A stretch of 20,286 bases of DNA from Candidatus Zhuqueibacterota bacterium 4484_219 (GCA_002085035.1 MZGM01000007.1:1-20286), one strand, 5' to 3'. Shown: positions 1 to 8,940, counted from the stretch's first letter. Notes: generated from the sequence alone by a model not told the origin. A program made the numbers and translations.

Positions 1-57
1 AGAAGTTTCACTTTCACCAAATATTATTTCAGAGAAACTTAGATATATAGGTAGTGA

Positions 58-825
58 TTGGAGTGCCCAGAGAGAGTTTTTTGGCAACAGAAGGCTCAAA
101 TCGAGGAAGTATATTCCAATGTCGATCGGATATATTGTAATCTCAAGCAGGTTACTGACCTCAAACACAAGAAAATCTTGGAAGTTGGTGCAGGTAGTGG
201 ACGAGATAGTTTTAAATTGGCTAACGAAGGGGCTACTGTATATGTGTTAGATTTTTCACTGCATGCCCTGGATATTATTCAAAGATTGAATCAGAATAAT
301 TCTGTTCGAGTTTTTCCTATTCAAGCGGACGCCTTTTATACTCCGGTATCTGATGATACTTTTGATATTGTTTTTCATCAGGGGTTATTGGAACATTTTA
401 AAAACCCTCTGCCACTACTGAAAGAAAATTACCGGATATTAAAAGACGGGGGATTTCTATTAGTTGATGTCCCCCAACGGTACCATATTTATACGTTGAT
501 TAAACACATTCTCATCTTTTTCAATAAGTGGTTTGCTGGATGGGAAACGGAATTCTCCATTAAGCAGTTAAAAGGATTGGTTCGACAAGCCGGTTTTGTG
601 GTCCGACATTGCTATGGAAGTTGGATGCGTCCCAGTTTTTTCTATCGAGTGTGTCGCGAAATTCTAAAGAAAGCAAATATACGCCTACCCCTTTATCCGA
701 GGGGGTTTAAACCCACAAGACGAATTCGAGATATATTAAGGGAACATTTGATTACGCACCGATGGGCTTTTTATACCTTTCTGGATATTGGGGTGATCGG
801 TCAAAAAATAGTTAAAACCAAGTAA
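58..825 (+). CDS. Class I SAM-dependent methyltransferase
   Basis: Encodes 255 residues with the Rossmann-type methyltransferase signature. Motif I is LEVGAGSGRD at residues 41-50, the acidic residue that binds the SAM ribose is D65 in VLDFS, a third motif lies around D91, and FDIVFHQGLLEHF (102-114) matches the end of the Methyltransf_11/25 core. It probably transfers a methyl group to a small molecule or sugar, but the substrate cannot be read from sequence. Being next to glycosyltransferases suggests glycan or lipid-sugar methylation (inference). The start is uncertain. TTG at 58 follows two in-frame stops (52-57), no start exists further upstream, and the SD signal is weak (AGGTAG just before it). 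The family call is firm; the substrate is unknown. Confidence 0.85.
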   Translation: MECPERVFWQQKAQIEEVYSNVDRIYCNLKQVTDLKHKKILEVGAGSGRDSFKLANEGATVYVLDFSLHALDIIQRLNQNNSVRVFPIQADAFYTPVSDDTFDIVFHQGLLEHFKNPLPLLKENYRILKDGGFLLVDVPQRYHIYTLIKHILIFFNKWFAGWETEFSIKQLKGLVRQAGFVVRHCYGSWMRPSFFYRVCREILKKANIRLPLYPRGFKPTRRIRDILREHLITHRWAFYTFLDIGVIGQKIVKTK

Positions 826-855
826 CATCACTATGAATTTTGATTTGAAATCTCA

Positions 856-892
856 CCTGTTTGCGGGCCCCTGGCCGGGCAAGCAGGTTTTT
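856..892 (+). terminator. Probable Rho-independent terminator after the methyltransferase
   Basis: CCTGTTTGC (856-864) pairs with GCAAGCAGG (879-887), giving a 9-bp stem with one G-U pair around a GC-rich 14-nt loop. A run of five T follows directly. It sits in the 94-bp gap between the methyltransferase stop and the GT4 start, where a transcript end is expected. It would separate the first gene from the following operon. Judged by eye; no folding energy was computed. Confidence 0.6.
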
Positions 893-919
893 GATGTTTG
901 ATTTGTAGTTTACTGTGTT

Positions 920-2050
920 ATGAGCTATCGAATACTTGTAATTAATTGGCAGGATATTCGTAATCCATTGAGCGGGGGCGCTGAAGTCCATTTGCATGAA
1001 ATTTTTAAACGAGTAGCCCGGAGGGGACATCATATCACCTTACTCTGTTGCGGTCACCAGGAATTACCAGGGGAAGAAGTCATAGACAATATTCAGGTAA
1101 TTCGTCGCGGGAATAGAAATATTTTTAATTATTTGGTTCCATTTTTGTATCATAACCTTTCCCGTCAAACAAAGTATGACGTTGTCATTGATGATATAAA
1201 CAAAATTCCTTTTTATTCGCCGTTGTATGTGAAGCAGCCTCTGATTGGGATTGTTCATCATTTGTTCGGTTCGAGCATTTTTATTGAGTCGACATTACCT
1301 GTTGCTTTATATGTTTCGCTGGCAGAGAAGCTAATTCCGTCAATTTATCGAAACATCCCATTAGCAGTTGTTTCTAATAGCACTAAAAACGAGCTAATCA
1401 GAAAAGGAATCCCTGAGCAAAACATTCATCTAATTCCCAATGCAGTGGATCAATTTGCTTATCAGGCGATTCCAGATAAAAAGTCATCGACCCCATTAGT
1501 TGGTTATTTGGGCCGAGTCAAAAAATATAAAAGTATCGATCATCTCATTATGGCATTCGCTGAGGTTCACAGACAAATTCCTCAAGCTAAATTACTAATT
1601 GTTGGTGACGGGGACTATCTTGTTGATTTAAAAAAATTGGTGTCTCGGTTACAACTAAGGCAAGTTGTCACATTTGCAGGAGCAGCATTTCAGAAGCAAA
1701 AGGTTGATTTTCTCAATCAAATGTGGTTTATGGTAAATCCTTCACCAAAAGAAGGTTGGGGACTTACTGTAATTGAAGCCAATGCTTGTGGCGTTCCAGT
1801 TATCGCCGCTGATTCTCCGGGTCTTAGAGACTCAGTAGTTGCCGGGGAAACAGGTCTATTTTATTCCTATGGTGATTATCATCGACTGGCCGAACTGATT
1901 ATTCAACTTATCGAACAGCCGAAGTTGAGAAATTCATTAGCCCAAAAAAGTATTGAATGGGCGAGGCAATTTAATTGGGATGACTCAGCTACGAAAATGT
2001 TAACCTTAATCGAAAATGTGTTGTCACGGAGGAAAACAAATGTCCAATGA
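920..2050 (+). CDS. GT4-family glycosyltransferase (GT-B fold)
   Basis: Encodes 376 residues with both halves of a GT-B enzyme. The N-terminal acceptor domain has the glycine-rich loop SGGAE at residues 18-22. The C-terminal Glycos_transf_1 domain starts near residue 193 (GYLGRVKKYK), has LLIVGDGD at 225-232, and carries the EX7E nucleotide-sugar motif with E278 and E286 in the stretch EGWGLTVIEA. It should be a cytoplasmic retaining glycosyltransferase that uses an NDP- or GDP-sugar; donor and acceptor are not determinable. Its last 11 nt overlap the next gene, and the SD of that gene lies inside this one, so translation is probably coupled. No good SD precedes its own ATG, which follows the terminator closely. 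Confidence 0.88.
   Translation: MSYRILVINWQDIRNPLSGGAEVHLHEIFKRVARRGHHITLLCCGHQELPGEEVIDNIQVIRRGNRNIFNYLVPFLYHNLSRQTKYDVVIDDINKIPFYSPLYVKQPLIGIVHHLFGSSIFIESTLPVALYVSLAEKLIPSIYRNIPLAVVSNSTKNELIRKGIPEQNIHLIPNAVDQFAYQAIPDKKSSTPLVGYLGRVKKYKSIDHLIMAFAEVHRQIPQAKLLIVGDGDYLVDLKKLVSRLQLRQVVTFAGAAFQKQKVDFLNQMWFMVNPSPKEGWGLTVIEANACGVPVIAADSPGLRDSVVAGETGLFYSYGDYHRLAELIIQLIEQPKLRNSLAQKSIEWARQFNWDDSATKMLTLIENVLSRRKTNVQ
2028..2032 (+). promoter_or_regulatory. Shine-Dalgarno that fixes the DUF2723 start
   Basis: GGAGG lies 7 nt before ATG 2040. It favours that ATG over an in-frame GTG at 2016, which would add eight residues and has no SD. Confidence 0.75.
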
Positions 2051-4646
2051 CAGTCGTTTAAATCGTATTTTTGCTTTCTTAGTATTTGTTGTTTCTACTT
2101 CTATTTATCTGAAGACGGTTGCTCCTACTACTCCATTTTGGGATTGCGGAGAATTCATCACCTGTGCTTATATTTTGGGTATTCCTCATCCGCCAGGTGC
2201 CCCGTTTTATGTTCTTTTAGGACGAATTTTCTCCATGCTACCACTGGCCAAGGATATTGCAATGCGGGTAAATATTACTTCATCATTGATGAGCGGGATT
2301 ACGGTTATGCTCACTTACCTGATTATTGTTCGGCTTATAACAATGTTTCGAGGAAGGCCGCGAGATGTTTATGATCAGATGATTCTATATGGAAGTGGTA
2401 TTATTGGTGCATTAGCCTTTGCTTTTACTGATACTTTTTGGTTCAATGCTGAAGAAGCTGAAGTTTACGCAATTAGCATGTTTTTTACCTCCTTCGTAGT
2501 TTGGCTCATACTGGTTTGGCGTGAGAAGGCAGATGCTCCCTCAAGCGACAGATACATCTTGTTGATTGCGTACTGCGTTGGGTTGGCAATAGGTGTTCAT
2601 TTGTTGAATATACTTGCGTTACCAACCATATTTTTGATCTTTTATTTTCGAAAACACAAATTAGAATTTTCCAGTTTTATTGTATTTATTTTTGTTTCGC
2701 TACTTATATTCTGGGCTATTTATCCCGGAATTGTAAAATGGCTTCCCAATATGTCTCTGGCGATTAAAAATGCTACCAGTCCCCAATTTACAGCAATACT
2801 TGTTATTATTCTTGGTAGTTTACTATTTTACAGTCTCTACAAGGCAATCAAAAACAAAAACCGGATAGCCGCATTGGTGTTGATGTCCTTTTTGTTAATT
2901 ATTGTTGGTGCTTCTACTTATACAGGGGTTTATATTCGTTCGAACTTAAACCCACCAATTGATGAAAATGACCCAGAAAATATGGAAAATATGGTTAACT
3001 ACCTCAATCGAACCCAGTATGGTGATTGGAGTATTATTGAACGTCGAGCCCCACTTTGGGAATACCAAATCAAGAAAATGTACATTCGTTATTTTGGTTG
3101 GCAATTTATTGGCAAGGGTACTACTCTGGACGCAAATTTGCGCATAGCAGAAACAATTAGTTTCAACGGTTTGCTGGGATTACCATTTCTGGTGGGGATT
3201 ATCGGGATGTTTCACCATTTCGAAAAAGATTGGAAACATGCGCTATCAATTATGTTGCTGTTTATTATGACCGGGATAGCTATTGTTATTTATCTTAATC
3301 AAGATGATCCCCAGCCCCGTGAGCGAGACTATGTTTATGTGGCATCGTTTTTTGCTTTTGCCCTCTGGATCGGGATAGGGGTTAGCGCTATAGCTGGTCG
3401 ACTGAAAGACTTAATCTACAAATTCAAGCCTGGACAGAAAATAATTGCTTTGGCAACCTGTTGTATTATTCTTTTTGTAGCACTACCGGTCAATCTTTTT
3501 TCTTTCAATTATCATTCGCACGATCGCACTGGTAATTATGTAGCCTATGATTATTCCTATAATATTCTACAAAGCTGTGAAAAAGATGCTATTCTGTTTA
3601 CCAATGGCGACAACGATACCTTTCCCCTGTGGTTCTTGCAATATGTAGAAAATATCCGGCCAGATGTTCGAGTCGTAAATCTTTCACTTTTGAATACTCC
3701 CTGGTACATTATGCAATTGAAACATCAACAACCAAAGGTTCCTATTAGCCTTACTGACGCGCAAATCAAAAATATTGGTGGTTTGATCCCCTGGGCAGAG
3801 AAGAAGACAATAGAAATTCCAGTACCAGATTCAGCATACGAGCGCGAAATGCAGGATATGAAATCACGAGGAGAGTGGGATAAGGAGCGATCACGTCCCG
3901 GATTCATTTCAATTGTGGTTGCCCCAACTGTTGTGGGGCGCGCTATCCGTGTTCAGGATTACATGGTTCTTAATATTATCTATACTAACAAATGGCGTAA
4001 ACCAATCTATTTTGCTCTCACGGTTTCTGATGATAATAAGGTGGGATTGCATCGTTATCTGCGTATGGATGGAATGGCTTTTAAACTATGTCCATATCCT
4101 GATCTTCAGATTTCGCCGACACGTTTGCACAAAAATCTTTTCCAGGTCTTTCTATTTCGCAACCTTAATAACCCTCAGGTCTATTTGGATAACAAAACCA
4201 AAGGATTATTGATCAATTATCGTTCTGAATTTTTACGCTTAGCAAACTATTACCTCCAGCGTGGCGAGCGTGAAAAAATGCTACAAGTTTTAGACCGAAT
4301 GGAACAGCTTATTCCAGAATCGCTGATTCCAATCGGCGACAGTCGTATTGTGCTTTCGATTGGTAGAATGTACGAAGCGGCTGGACGCTCTCAAGAATAC
4401 GAACGCAGATTGAGAGCGGTCATTGAACGTGATCCTAATATGATGCAGGCTTATGCCTTGCTACTGGAATTTTTACGTCAGCATCATCGCTATCAGGACG
4501 CAGTAGAGCTGATGAAACAATGGTTACGTCTAAACCCGGGGGACCGTAATGCACAAAATATCCTGGCGGAGTTACAAAAGCAGTTAGCTGCTACTCAAAA
4601 AAGCACAACAGGTTCACAACCCAACACCAAGAAGAACATTAAGTAA
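2040..4646 (+). CDS. DUF2723 / TMEM260-like membrane glycosyltransferase with TPR tail
   Basis: Encodes 868 residues. The N-terminal half is a polytopic membrane domain, with about ten hydrophobic segments between residues 10 and 490. It carries the DUF2723 hallmark FWDCGEF (33-39, acidic D35 and E38) followed by GIPHPPGAP (47-55). Other family motifs are PRERDYVY (426-433) and NGDNDTFPLW (522-531). The soluble C-terminal part ends with about three TPR-like helix pairs, roughly residues 725-850. The family (PF11028) resembles GT-C enzymes, and its human relative TMEM260 is reported as a protein O-mannosyltransferase. Use of a polyprenyl-phosphate sugar on the outer face of the membrane is therefore a reasonable inference, not shown. 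It overlaps the GT4 gene by 11 nt. Family assignment is strong, activity moderate. Confidence 0.87.
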   Translation: MSNDSRLNRIFAFLVFVVSTSIYLKTVAPTTPFWDCGEFITCAYILGIPHPPGAPFYVLLGRIFSMLPLAKDIAMRVNITSSLMSGITVMLTYLIIVRLITMFRGRPRDVYDQMILYGSGIIGALAFAFTDTFWFNAEEAEVYAISMFFTSFVVWLILVWREKADAPSSDRYILLIAYCVGLAIGVHLLNILALPTIFLIFYFRKHKLEFSSFIVFIFVSLLIFWAIYPGIVKWLPNMSLAIKNATSPQFTAILVIILGSLLFYSLYKAIKNKNRIAALVLMSFLLIIVGASTYTGVYIRSNLNPPIDENDPENMENMVNYLNRTQYGDWSIIERRAPLWEYQIKKMYIRYFGWQFIGKGTTLDANLRIAETISFNGLLGLPFLVGIIGMFHHFEKDWKHALSIMLLFIMTGIAIVIYLNQDDPQPRERDYVYVASFFAFALWIGIGVSAIAGRLKDLIYKFKPGQKIIALATCCIILFVALPVNLFSFNYHSHDRTGNYVAYDYSYNILQSCEKDAILFTNGDNDTFPLWFLQYVENIRPDVRVVNLSLLNTPWYIMQLKHQQPKVPISLTDAQIKNIGGLIPWAEKKTIEIPVPDSAYEREMQDMKSRGEWDKERSRPGFISIVVAPTVVGRAIRVQDYMVLNIIYTNKWRKPIYFALTVSDDNKVGLHRYLRMDGMAFKLCPYPDLQISPTRLHKNLFQVFLFRNLNNPQVYLDNKTKGLLINYRSEFLRLANYYLQRGEREKMLQVLDRMEQLIPESLIPIGDSRIVLSIGRMYEAAGRSQEYERRLRAVIERDPNMMQAYALLLEFLRQHHRYQDAVELMKQWLRLNPGDRNAQNILAELQKQLAATQKSTTGSQPNTKKNIK

Positions 4647-4693
4647 GGATGTTAACGATATTTGATTTTACATAAAAGCAATTTATCGGATCT

Positions 4694-4701
4694 GAAGGGA
4701 G
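4694..4701 (+). promoter_or_regulatory. Shine-Dalgarno before the TTG start of the broken methyltransferase
   Basis: GAAGGGAG lies 7 nt ahead of TTG 4709, which supports that unusual start for the zinc-ribbon fragment. Confidence 0.6.
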
Positions 4702-4708
4702 CTTTGCG

Positions 4709-5388
4709 TTGACTGAGGTGAGCACAGATACAAGTCCCTGTCCATTTTGTCAATCAACAAAAGTATCGCTATTTCTTAAGGTTTTTGATCGCTATGCACT
4801 ATCAGAGGAAGAAAATTACACCTTAGTAAGATGTCAGAAATGCAAATTAGTTTATCTAAATCCATTTCCCAGTGAGCAACAACGCTGGCAGCATTACCCT
4901 CAGGAATCATTAAATCAGTTTCAGACATTTCAAGTTGCTCGTCGGTGATTAGCTTTTGGCATACGTTTTCGTTGGATGATCTGCCGCGAGAAACTCTGGA
5001 ACAGTCTCGATCCTTGCTGAAAGCAAATGGTTGGTTGATTATCGCGCTACCGAACCTCCTATCGCTCGATTTCGCTTTGTATCATAAATACTGGGTAGCA
5101 TTGGATGTACCGCGACGAGTTTTTCATGTCACTCCAAAGCAACTGATTCAATTTGTACAAAAATCAGGATTCAAGCTGTCAAAAAAACATCATATTCCGA
5201 CGGATGCATTTTACAATTGTCTTTATAGCGGGAAATTGCTTCTTAAAAAAGATAGATCCCTGAGGTGGATAAAACCATTATTGTATTTCGGAGCTTCCAA
5301 TCTTGCTGTGTTGTCGTACATCCTTGGTCTGATAGGTAATGGCTCTGGAATGGTTTTTTATTTTCAAAAGGATGTAGATGCAACCTAA
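4709..5388 (+). pseudogene. Zinc-ribbon SAM methyltransferase, core deleted and frameshifted
   Basis: Two reading frames together look like one decayed gene. The first (4709-4948, 79 aa) is a zinc ribbon with CPFC (C11, C14) and CQKC (C42, C45), then the linker LVYLNPFPS typical of methyltransferases with an N-terminal zinc-binding domain. The second (4945-5388, 147 aa) begins inside the usual motif, VISFWH, and continues through LLKANGWLIIALPN and HVTPKQL to a normal C-terminus. The glycine-rich SAM-binding motif and about 80-100 residues around it are absent, and the two parts are in different frames (1-base shift at the GTGA overlap, 4945-4948). An internal deletion with frameshift explains this best. 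The parts could still be translated separately, but neither should bind SAM. The 3' end overlaps the next gene by 11 nt. Confidence 0.78.
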
Positions 5389-6373
5389 ATATAAGCGTAT
5401 TTTATTATTGAGTCTGAAAATTGTTGTTAGCACATTTCTCTGTTATTTCTTAATTAAGAAAATAGGTTTAGGCAATTTTGCCAGGCAATTTCAGACGGCT
5501 AAAATAAGTTGGATTATTGTCGGCCTCGCAGTATTTTTGGTCAGTAATCTATTGGGCAGTTTGCAGTGGTATCTGTTGATGCGTCATAGTCAAATTTCTA
5601 TTACTTTTAACAAAGCACTACAATATTATTTTATTGGTCTGTTTTTTAATAACTTTTTTGTTAGTAATATGGGGGGAGATGTTTTTCGTATTTACTATGC
5701 CTCAAAATACAGTCGAAACGGTACAGGTGCTATTTCGTCAGTTTTTCTGGATCGCTTTTTCGGGTTTTCTGTATTGACTATGATGGCACTGGCAAGTGCT
5801 TTGTTCTGGTTGCAAAGCGTCTATGCGAAAACTATTCTACCGGTTACTGCTGCTATTTTAGGCTTCTGGATTTTATTGACAGCTTTCTTTTTGAATCGGC
5901 ATTTGGCACAGGGAGTACAGTGGATTTTGCAGATTTTCTTACCTCAGAATATCGTCCAGAAATTTCGAGAAATCTATGTACTCATCAGAAACCTTCGTCA
6001 TCAGAAATTTTTAGTGTCAGTAGTGTTCGGAACAAGTGTACTGATACAATTTTTGCGTGTTTTTACTCATTACATTGCTGGTCGGTCTTTAGGTATTGAT
6101 GTAGGCTTGCAGGTGTTTTTTGTTTTTATTCCCTTGATTGCGCTTCTGGCTACGTTACCTGTTTCTGTGGGAGGCTTGGGAGTACGGGAACAAACCGGAG
6201 TGATATTGTTTTCAAAACTTGGGGTGGTAAGTGGAAAAGCCGCATCGATGGAGTTTATTGCTTATCTTATTGCTATTTTTAGCAGTTTACCAGGTGTAAT
6301 CTTTTTTTTACTTACTAAGCATAATAGACATAAATACTTGGACCAAAAAGAATCTAATGAAGATAAAACTTAA
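5378..6373 (+). CDS. Flippase-like integral membrane protein (LPG_synthase_TM / UPF0104)
   Basis: Encodes 331 residues, almost all hydrophobic, with roughly eight membrane helices. Family motifs are NMGGDVFRIY (97-106), DRFFGF (125-130) and, near the C-terminus, LPVSVGGLGVRE. These mark the PF03706 membrane domain, found in lysyl-phosphatidylglycerol synthase (MprF, where it acts as a flippase) and in many stand-alone proteins near glycosyltransferases. No soluble aminoacyl-transfer domain is present, so lipid or lipid-sugar translocation is the likelier job (inference). Its ATG lies inside the end of the broken methyltransferase, with AAAAGG upstream. Its own end overlaps the lipoprotein gene by 17 nt, implying co-transcription. 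Confidence 0.83.
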   Translation: MQPKYKRILLLSLKIVVSTFLCYFLIKKIGLGNFARQFQTAKISWIIVGLAVFLVSNLLGSLQWYLLMRHSQISITFNKALQYYFIGLFFNNFFVSNMGGDVFRIYYASKYSRNGTGAISSVFLDRFFGFSVLTMMALASALFWLQSVYAKTILPVTAAILGFWILLTAFFLNRHLAQGVQWILQIFLPQNIVQKFREIYVLIRNLRHQKFLVSVVFGTSVLIQFLRVFTHYIAGRSLGIDVGLQVFFVFIPLIALLATLPVSVGGLGVREQTGVILFSKLGVVSGKAASMEFIAYLIAIFSSLPGVIFFLLTKHNRHKYLDQKESNEDKT

Positions 6374-7391
6374 AGTTGCACCTATTTTATTTCTATTTTT
6401 GGTATTAGTTGGCTGTTATCATCAGCCAACTGTCCGTGAGCCGGAGTATGATATTTTTGTCTTTGCCGAAACCGATGATTGGCAACACATCGAGCGTCCT
6501 TTGTGCCAAATTTTTGAGAAGGAAATTCGTACCCCTCAATTGGAAAAGCTCTTTACTATTCACTACGCGGATTTTTCCAAATTGGAAAAACTATCAGTGC
6601 GTAAAAATTTGCTCTTTGTGTCAACACTTGAATCTCAGGGGGAAATCGCCACTATCGTCAAAAACATGGTTCGGAGTCCTGAAATGGTTCGTAAAATTCA
6701 ACAGGGCAAGTATTTTATATTTAAGAAAGAAAACCAGTGGGTTGAAAATCAACTGTTGATTGCTTTGATTGCAGCAAATAGGGATTCACTCGTGGCTAAA
6801 TTACATAGAAACGCACAAAAACTTTACAATCTCTTCGACAAACATAATCGCAAGATTTTACTCCGAACAATGTACGCCCAATTAGAAAATAAAAAGTTAG
6901 AAAAGCAATTGTTGGATAAATACGGGTGGTCTTTACGGGTTCAACATGATTATTTCCTGGTTAAAGAAACATCCACAAACGGTGGATTTGTCTTCTTGCG
7001 ACGTAGCTTTCCAGAACGTTGGCTTTTTGTTCACTGGGTTCAAACTGATGATGCTACCAAGCTAATGACTCCAGAGTGGTGTTTGAACAGACGGGATTGG
7101 ATAGGAAAGAAATTTTACGAAAACGATCGAGTAAATCGGAAGTTTACTACCGTAAAACTTTCGGAGTTTAATGGACGTTTGGCTTATGAAGTAACCGGCT
7201 TGTGGGAAAATGAGGAGAAAATCGCTGGCGGACCGTACAAGGCTTACATTTTCTACGATGAACCGACTCATCGAGTCTATATGATTGATATTGCTGTCTT
7301 TGCACCTAATAAGAGAAAACTCCCTTATCTTGCTCAATTGGATGTTATGGCTCATACTTTTACTACTCGCCAAGAGTTTGAGAAAAAATAG
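6357..7391 (+). CDS. DUF4837-family lipoprotein
   Basis: Encodes 344 residues. It starts with a lipoprotein signal: two lysines, a hydrophobic stretch from residue 7, and the lipobox LVGC with the lipidated cysteine at C20. The mature part is soluble, with the feature order of DUF4837: an early region beginning YDIFVFAETDDW, a central helical segment, and a C-terminal half with conserved aromatics such as RRSFPERWLFVHW. The family is known mainly from Bacteroidota and related phyla and has no established function. The protein should be anchored in the periplasm or outer membrane. It overlaps the flippase-like gene by 17 nt, so the two are probably made together. Confidence 0.8.
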   Translation: MKIKLKVAPILFLFLVLVGCYHQPTVREPEYDIFVFAETDDWQHIERPLCQIFEKEIRTPQLEKLFTIHYADFSKLEKLSVRKNLLFVSTLESQGEIATIVKNMVRSPEMVRKIQQGKYFIFKKENQWVENQLLIALIAANRDSLVAKLHRNAQKLYNLFDKHNRKILLRTMYAQLENKKLEKQLLDKYGWSLRVQHDYFLVKETSTNGGFVFLRRSFPERWLFVHWVQTDDATKLMTPEWCLNRRDWIGKKFYENDRVNRKFTTVKLSEFNGRLAYEVTGLWENEEKIAGGPYKAYIFYDEPTHRVYMIDIAVFAPNKRKLPYLAQLDVMAHTFTTRQEFEKK

Positions 7392-7420
7392 AATTCAATT
7401 TTGCAGTGTTCTAAAATTCT

Positions 7421-7427
7421 AAAGAGG
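7421..7427 (+). promoter_or_regulatory. Shine-Dalgarno that fixes the permease start
   Basis: AAAGAGG is 6 nt before ATG 7434. The in-frame TTG at 7401 would add eleven residues not typical of the family and would place this SD inside the gene. Confidence 0.7.
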
Positions 7428-7433
7428 TTAGCC

Positions 7434-8810
7434 ATGAGTAATAAAATTCAAACCTTCTTTCAGTTTGAAAACTATCAAACTAATTTGAAGCGAGAAATTA
7501 TCGCCGGACTCACTACCTTTTTGACCATGTCTTACATCATCATTGTAAATCCGGCTATTCTTCAGGCTGCTGGAATACCAGCAGGGCCTTCGATGGTTGC
7601 TACTGTATTAGCTGCAGTTGTTGGAACCCTGGCAGTGGGACTTTATGCTAATCGCCCTTTTGCCATGGCTCCTTACATGGGGGAAAATGCTTTCATTGCC
7701 TTTACCGTAGTTCAGGTTTTGGGCTACTCGTGGCAAACTGCTCTGGGAGCGGTTTTTCTGGGCGGTTTGTTTTTCGTTATTTTAACTCTGCTGCGAGTGC
7801 GTCCCTGGTTAGCGGAGGCCATCCCTCAAAGTTTGAAGTATAGCTTCGCAGTAGGAATTGGCCTTTTTCTCACATTTATCGGATTGAACGAAACCGGTAT
7901 CGTGATCTTAGGAACCCCTGGTGCACCAGTAAGAATAGGGCAAGTGACAAGCGTTCCAGTCTTATTGGCTATTTTTGGGTTTTTTATCATGAGTTACTTG
8001 ATGATAAAAAAAATAAGAGGAGCTATTCTGATTGGTATTCTTGTTACCACGTTTCTATCTTTGGTACTCTACTTTGTGTTTAACTTGTCGGATTTGTTCA
8101 AACCAGAAGTAGCAGCGATCCTAAAAGACCCCAAGCAGTGGATCAGTCTGCAGCCCCTTGCTCATTGGGCTAAAGGTGATGAAGCTATTTTGTTCAAATT
8201 AAATCTACGCCAAGCACTAACCTGGGGACTTTTTGGAGTAGTTCTCACTTTGTTTATTATGGACTTTGTCGATACCATGGGTACTCTCATCGGTGTCTCT
8301 GCACGTGCTGGTCTATTAGATGAGCAAGGGAATCTACCTGAAATCGAAAAACCAATGCTGGTAGACGCGTTGGCTACTTCTATCGCCGCACTGTTCGGAA
8401 CCACAACTACTGGTGTCTACCTTGAGTCTGCAGCAGGGGTAGAAGCCGGCGGTAGAACTGGGCTTACTGCTGTAGTAGTAGCGATTCTATTTCTATTGTC
8501 CCTGTTCTTCGCACCGTTCTTTACCGCTATTCCTCCACAGGCGTATGGCCCTGCCCTGATTATTGTGGGGCTGCTGATGTTAAGCTCAGTAAGTAAAATA
8601 AATTTTGAAGATTACACTGAGTCAATTCCAGCTTTCACCGTTATCATCTTGATGAGCTTCACCTACAATATTGGGGTTGGAATGACTGCCGGATTTATCC
8701 TTTATCCATTTTTTAAGCTGATTACTGGGCGGCACAGGGAGATTCATCCAGGATTATGGGTGTTATGTGGATTATCTTTGCTGTTTTTTATTTTCTATCC
8801 GTACAGTTAA
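7434..8810 (+). CDS. NCS2-family nucleobase permease (AzgA/PbuG-like)
   Basis: Encodes 458 residues, a normal length for the COG2252 branch of the nucleobase-cation symporter 2 family, with about 12-14 hydrophobic segments. Diagnostic stretches are APYMGENAF (79-87), DFVDTMGTLIG (277-287) and FGTTTTGVYLESAAGVEAGG (321-340), the last holding substrate-binding residues in this family. The likely role is uptake of hypoxanthine, guanine or adenine with a proton across the inner membrane. Biochemically characterised AzgA/PbuG proteins usually have GLN where this protein has GEN, so the exact base is uncertain. The gene is unrelated in function to its glycan neighbours. Confidence 0.87.
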   Translation: MSNKIQTFFQFENYQTNLKREIIAGLTTFLTMSYIIIVNPAILQAAGIPAGPSMVATVLAAVVGTLAVGLYANRPFAMAPYMGENAFIAFTVVQVLGYSWQTALGAVFLGGLFFVILTLLRVRPWLAEAIPQSLKYSFAVGIGLFLTFIGLNETGIVILGTPGAPVRIGQVTSVPVLLAIFGFFIMSYLMIKKIRGAILIGILVTTFLSLVLYFVFNLSDLFKPEVAAILKDPKQWISLQPLAHWAKGDEAILFKLNLRQALTWGLFGVVLTLFIMDFVDTMGTLIGVSARAGLLDEQGNLPEIEKPMLVDALATSIAALFGTTTTGVYLESAAGVEAGGRTGLTAVVVAILFLLSLFFAPFFTAIPPQAYGPALIIVGLLMLSSVSKINFEDYTESIPAFTVIILMSFTYNIGVGMTAGFILYPFFKLITGRHREIHPGLWVLCGLSLLFFIFYPYS

Positions 8811-8940
8811 AGGAGACGTTTTTAATGAGCAGAATTTTAAGACAAAAATATCCGAATTGATTTTATCTTGAAAAGGTGTAGGCTGAATGTCTGGTCTTGG
8901 AACTTGGAGCAAAACGCGGTGGAACAGCAGGTAGTAGCAT
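8811..8940 (+). other. 130-bp gap with two tiny possible ORFs
   Basis: This gap separates the permease and the sugar kinase. AGGAG (8811-8815) lies 9 nt before an ATG that opens an 11-codon frame (8825-8860). A second short frame of 15 codons runs 8887-8934. Neither resembles a known peptide. I see no convincing promoter or terminator. They may be chance frames, leader peptides or remnants of a lost gene. Confidence 0.25.

Noticed and set aside
1..57. Possible 3' end of an upstream gene in any of three forward frames
   Set aside because: All candidate tails are under 20 residues with no recognisable motif, so no feature can be supported.
7397..7418. AATTTT/AAAATT inverted repeat before the permease as a terminator
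   Set aside because: The stem is all A-T, the loop is long and no T-run follows. It lies just upstream of an SD and is probably chance.
8905..8935. GCGGTGGAACAGC, which faintly resembles a T-box antiterminator motif
   Set aside because: The order and bases do not fit the T-box consensus, there is no specifier stem or terminator, and the downstream gene is a sugar kinase rather than an aminoacyl-tRNA or amino acid gene.
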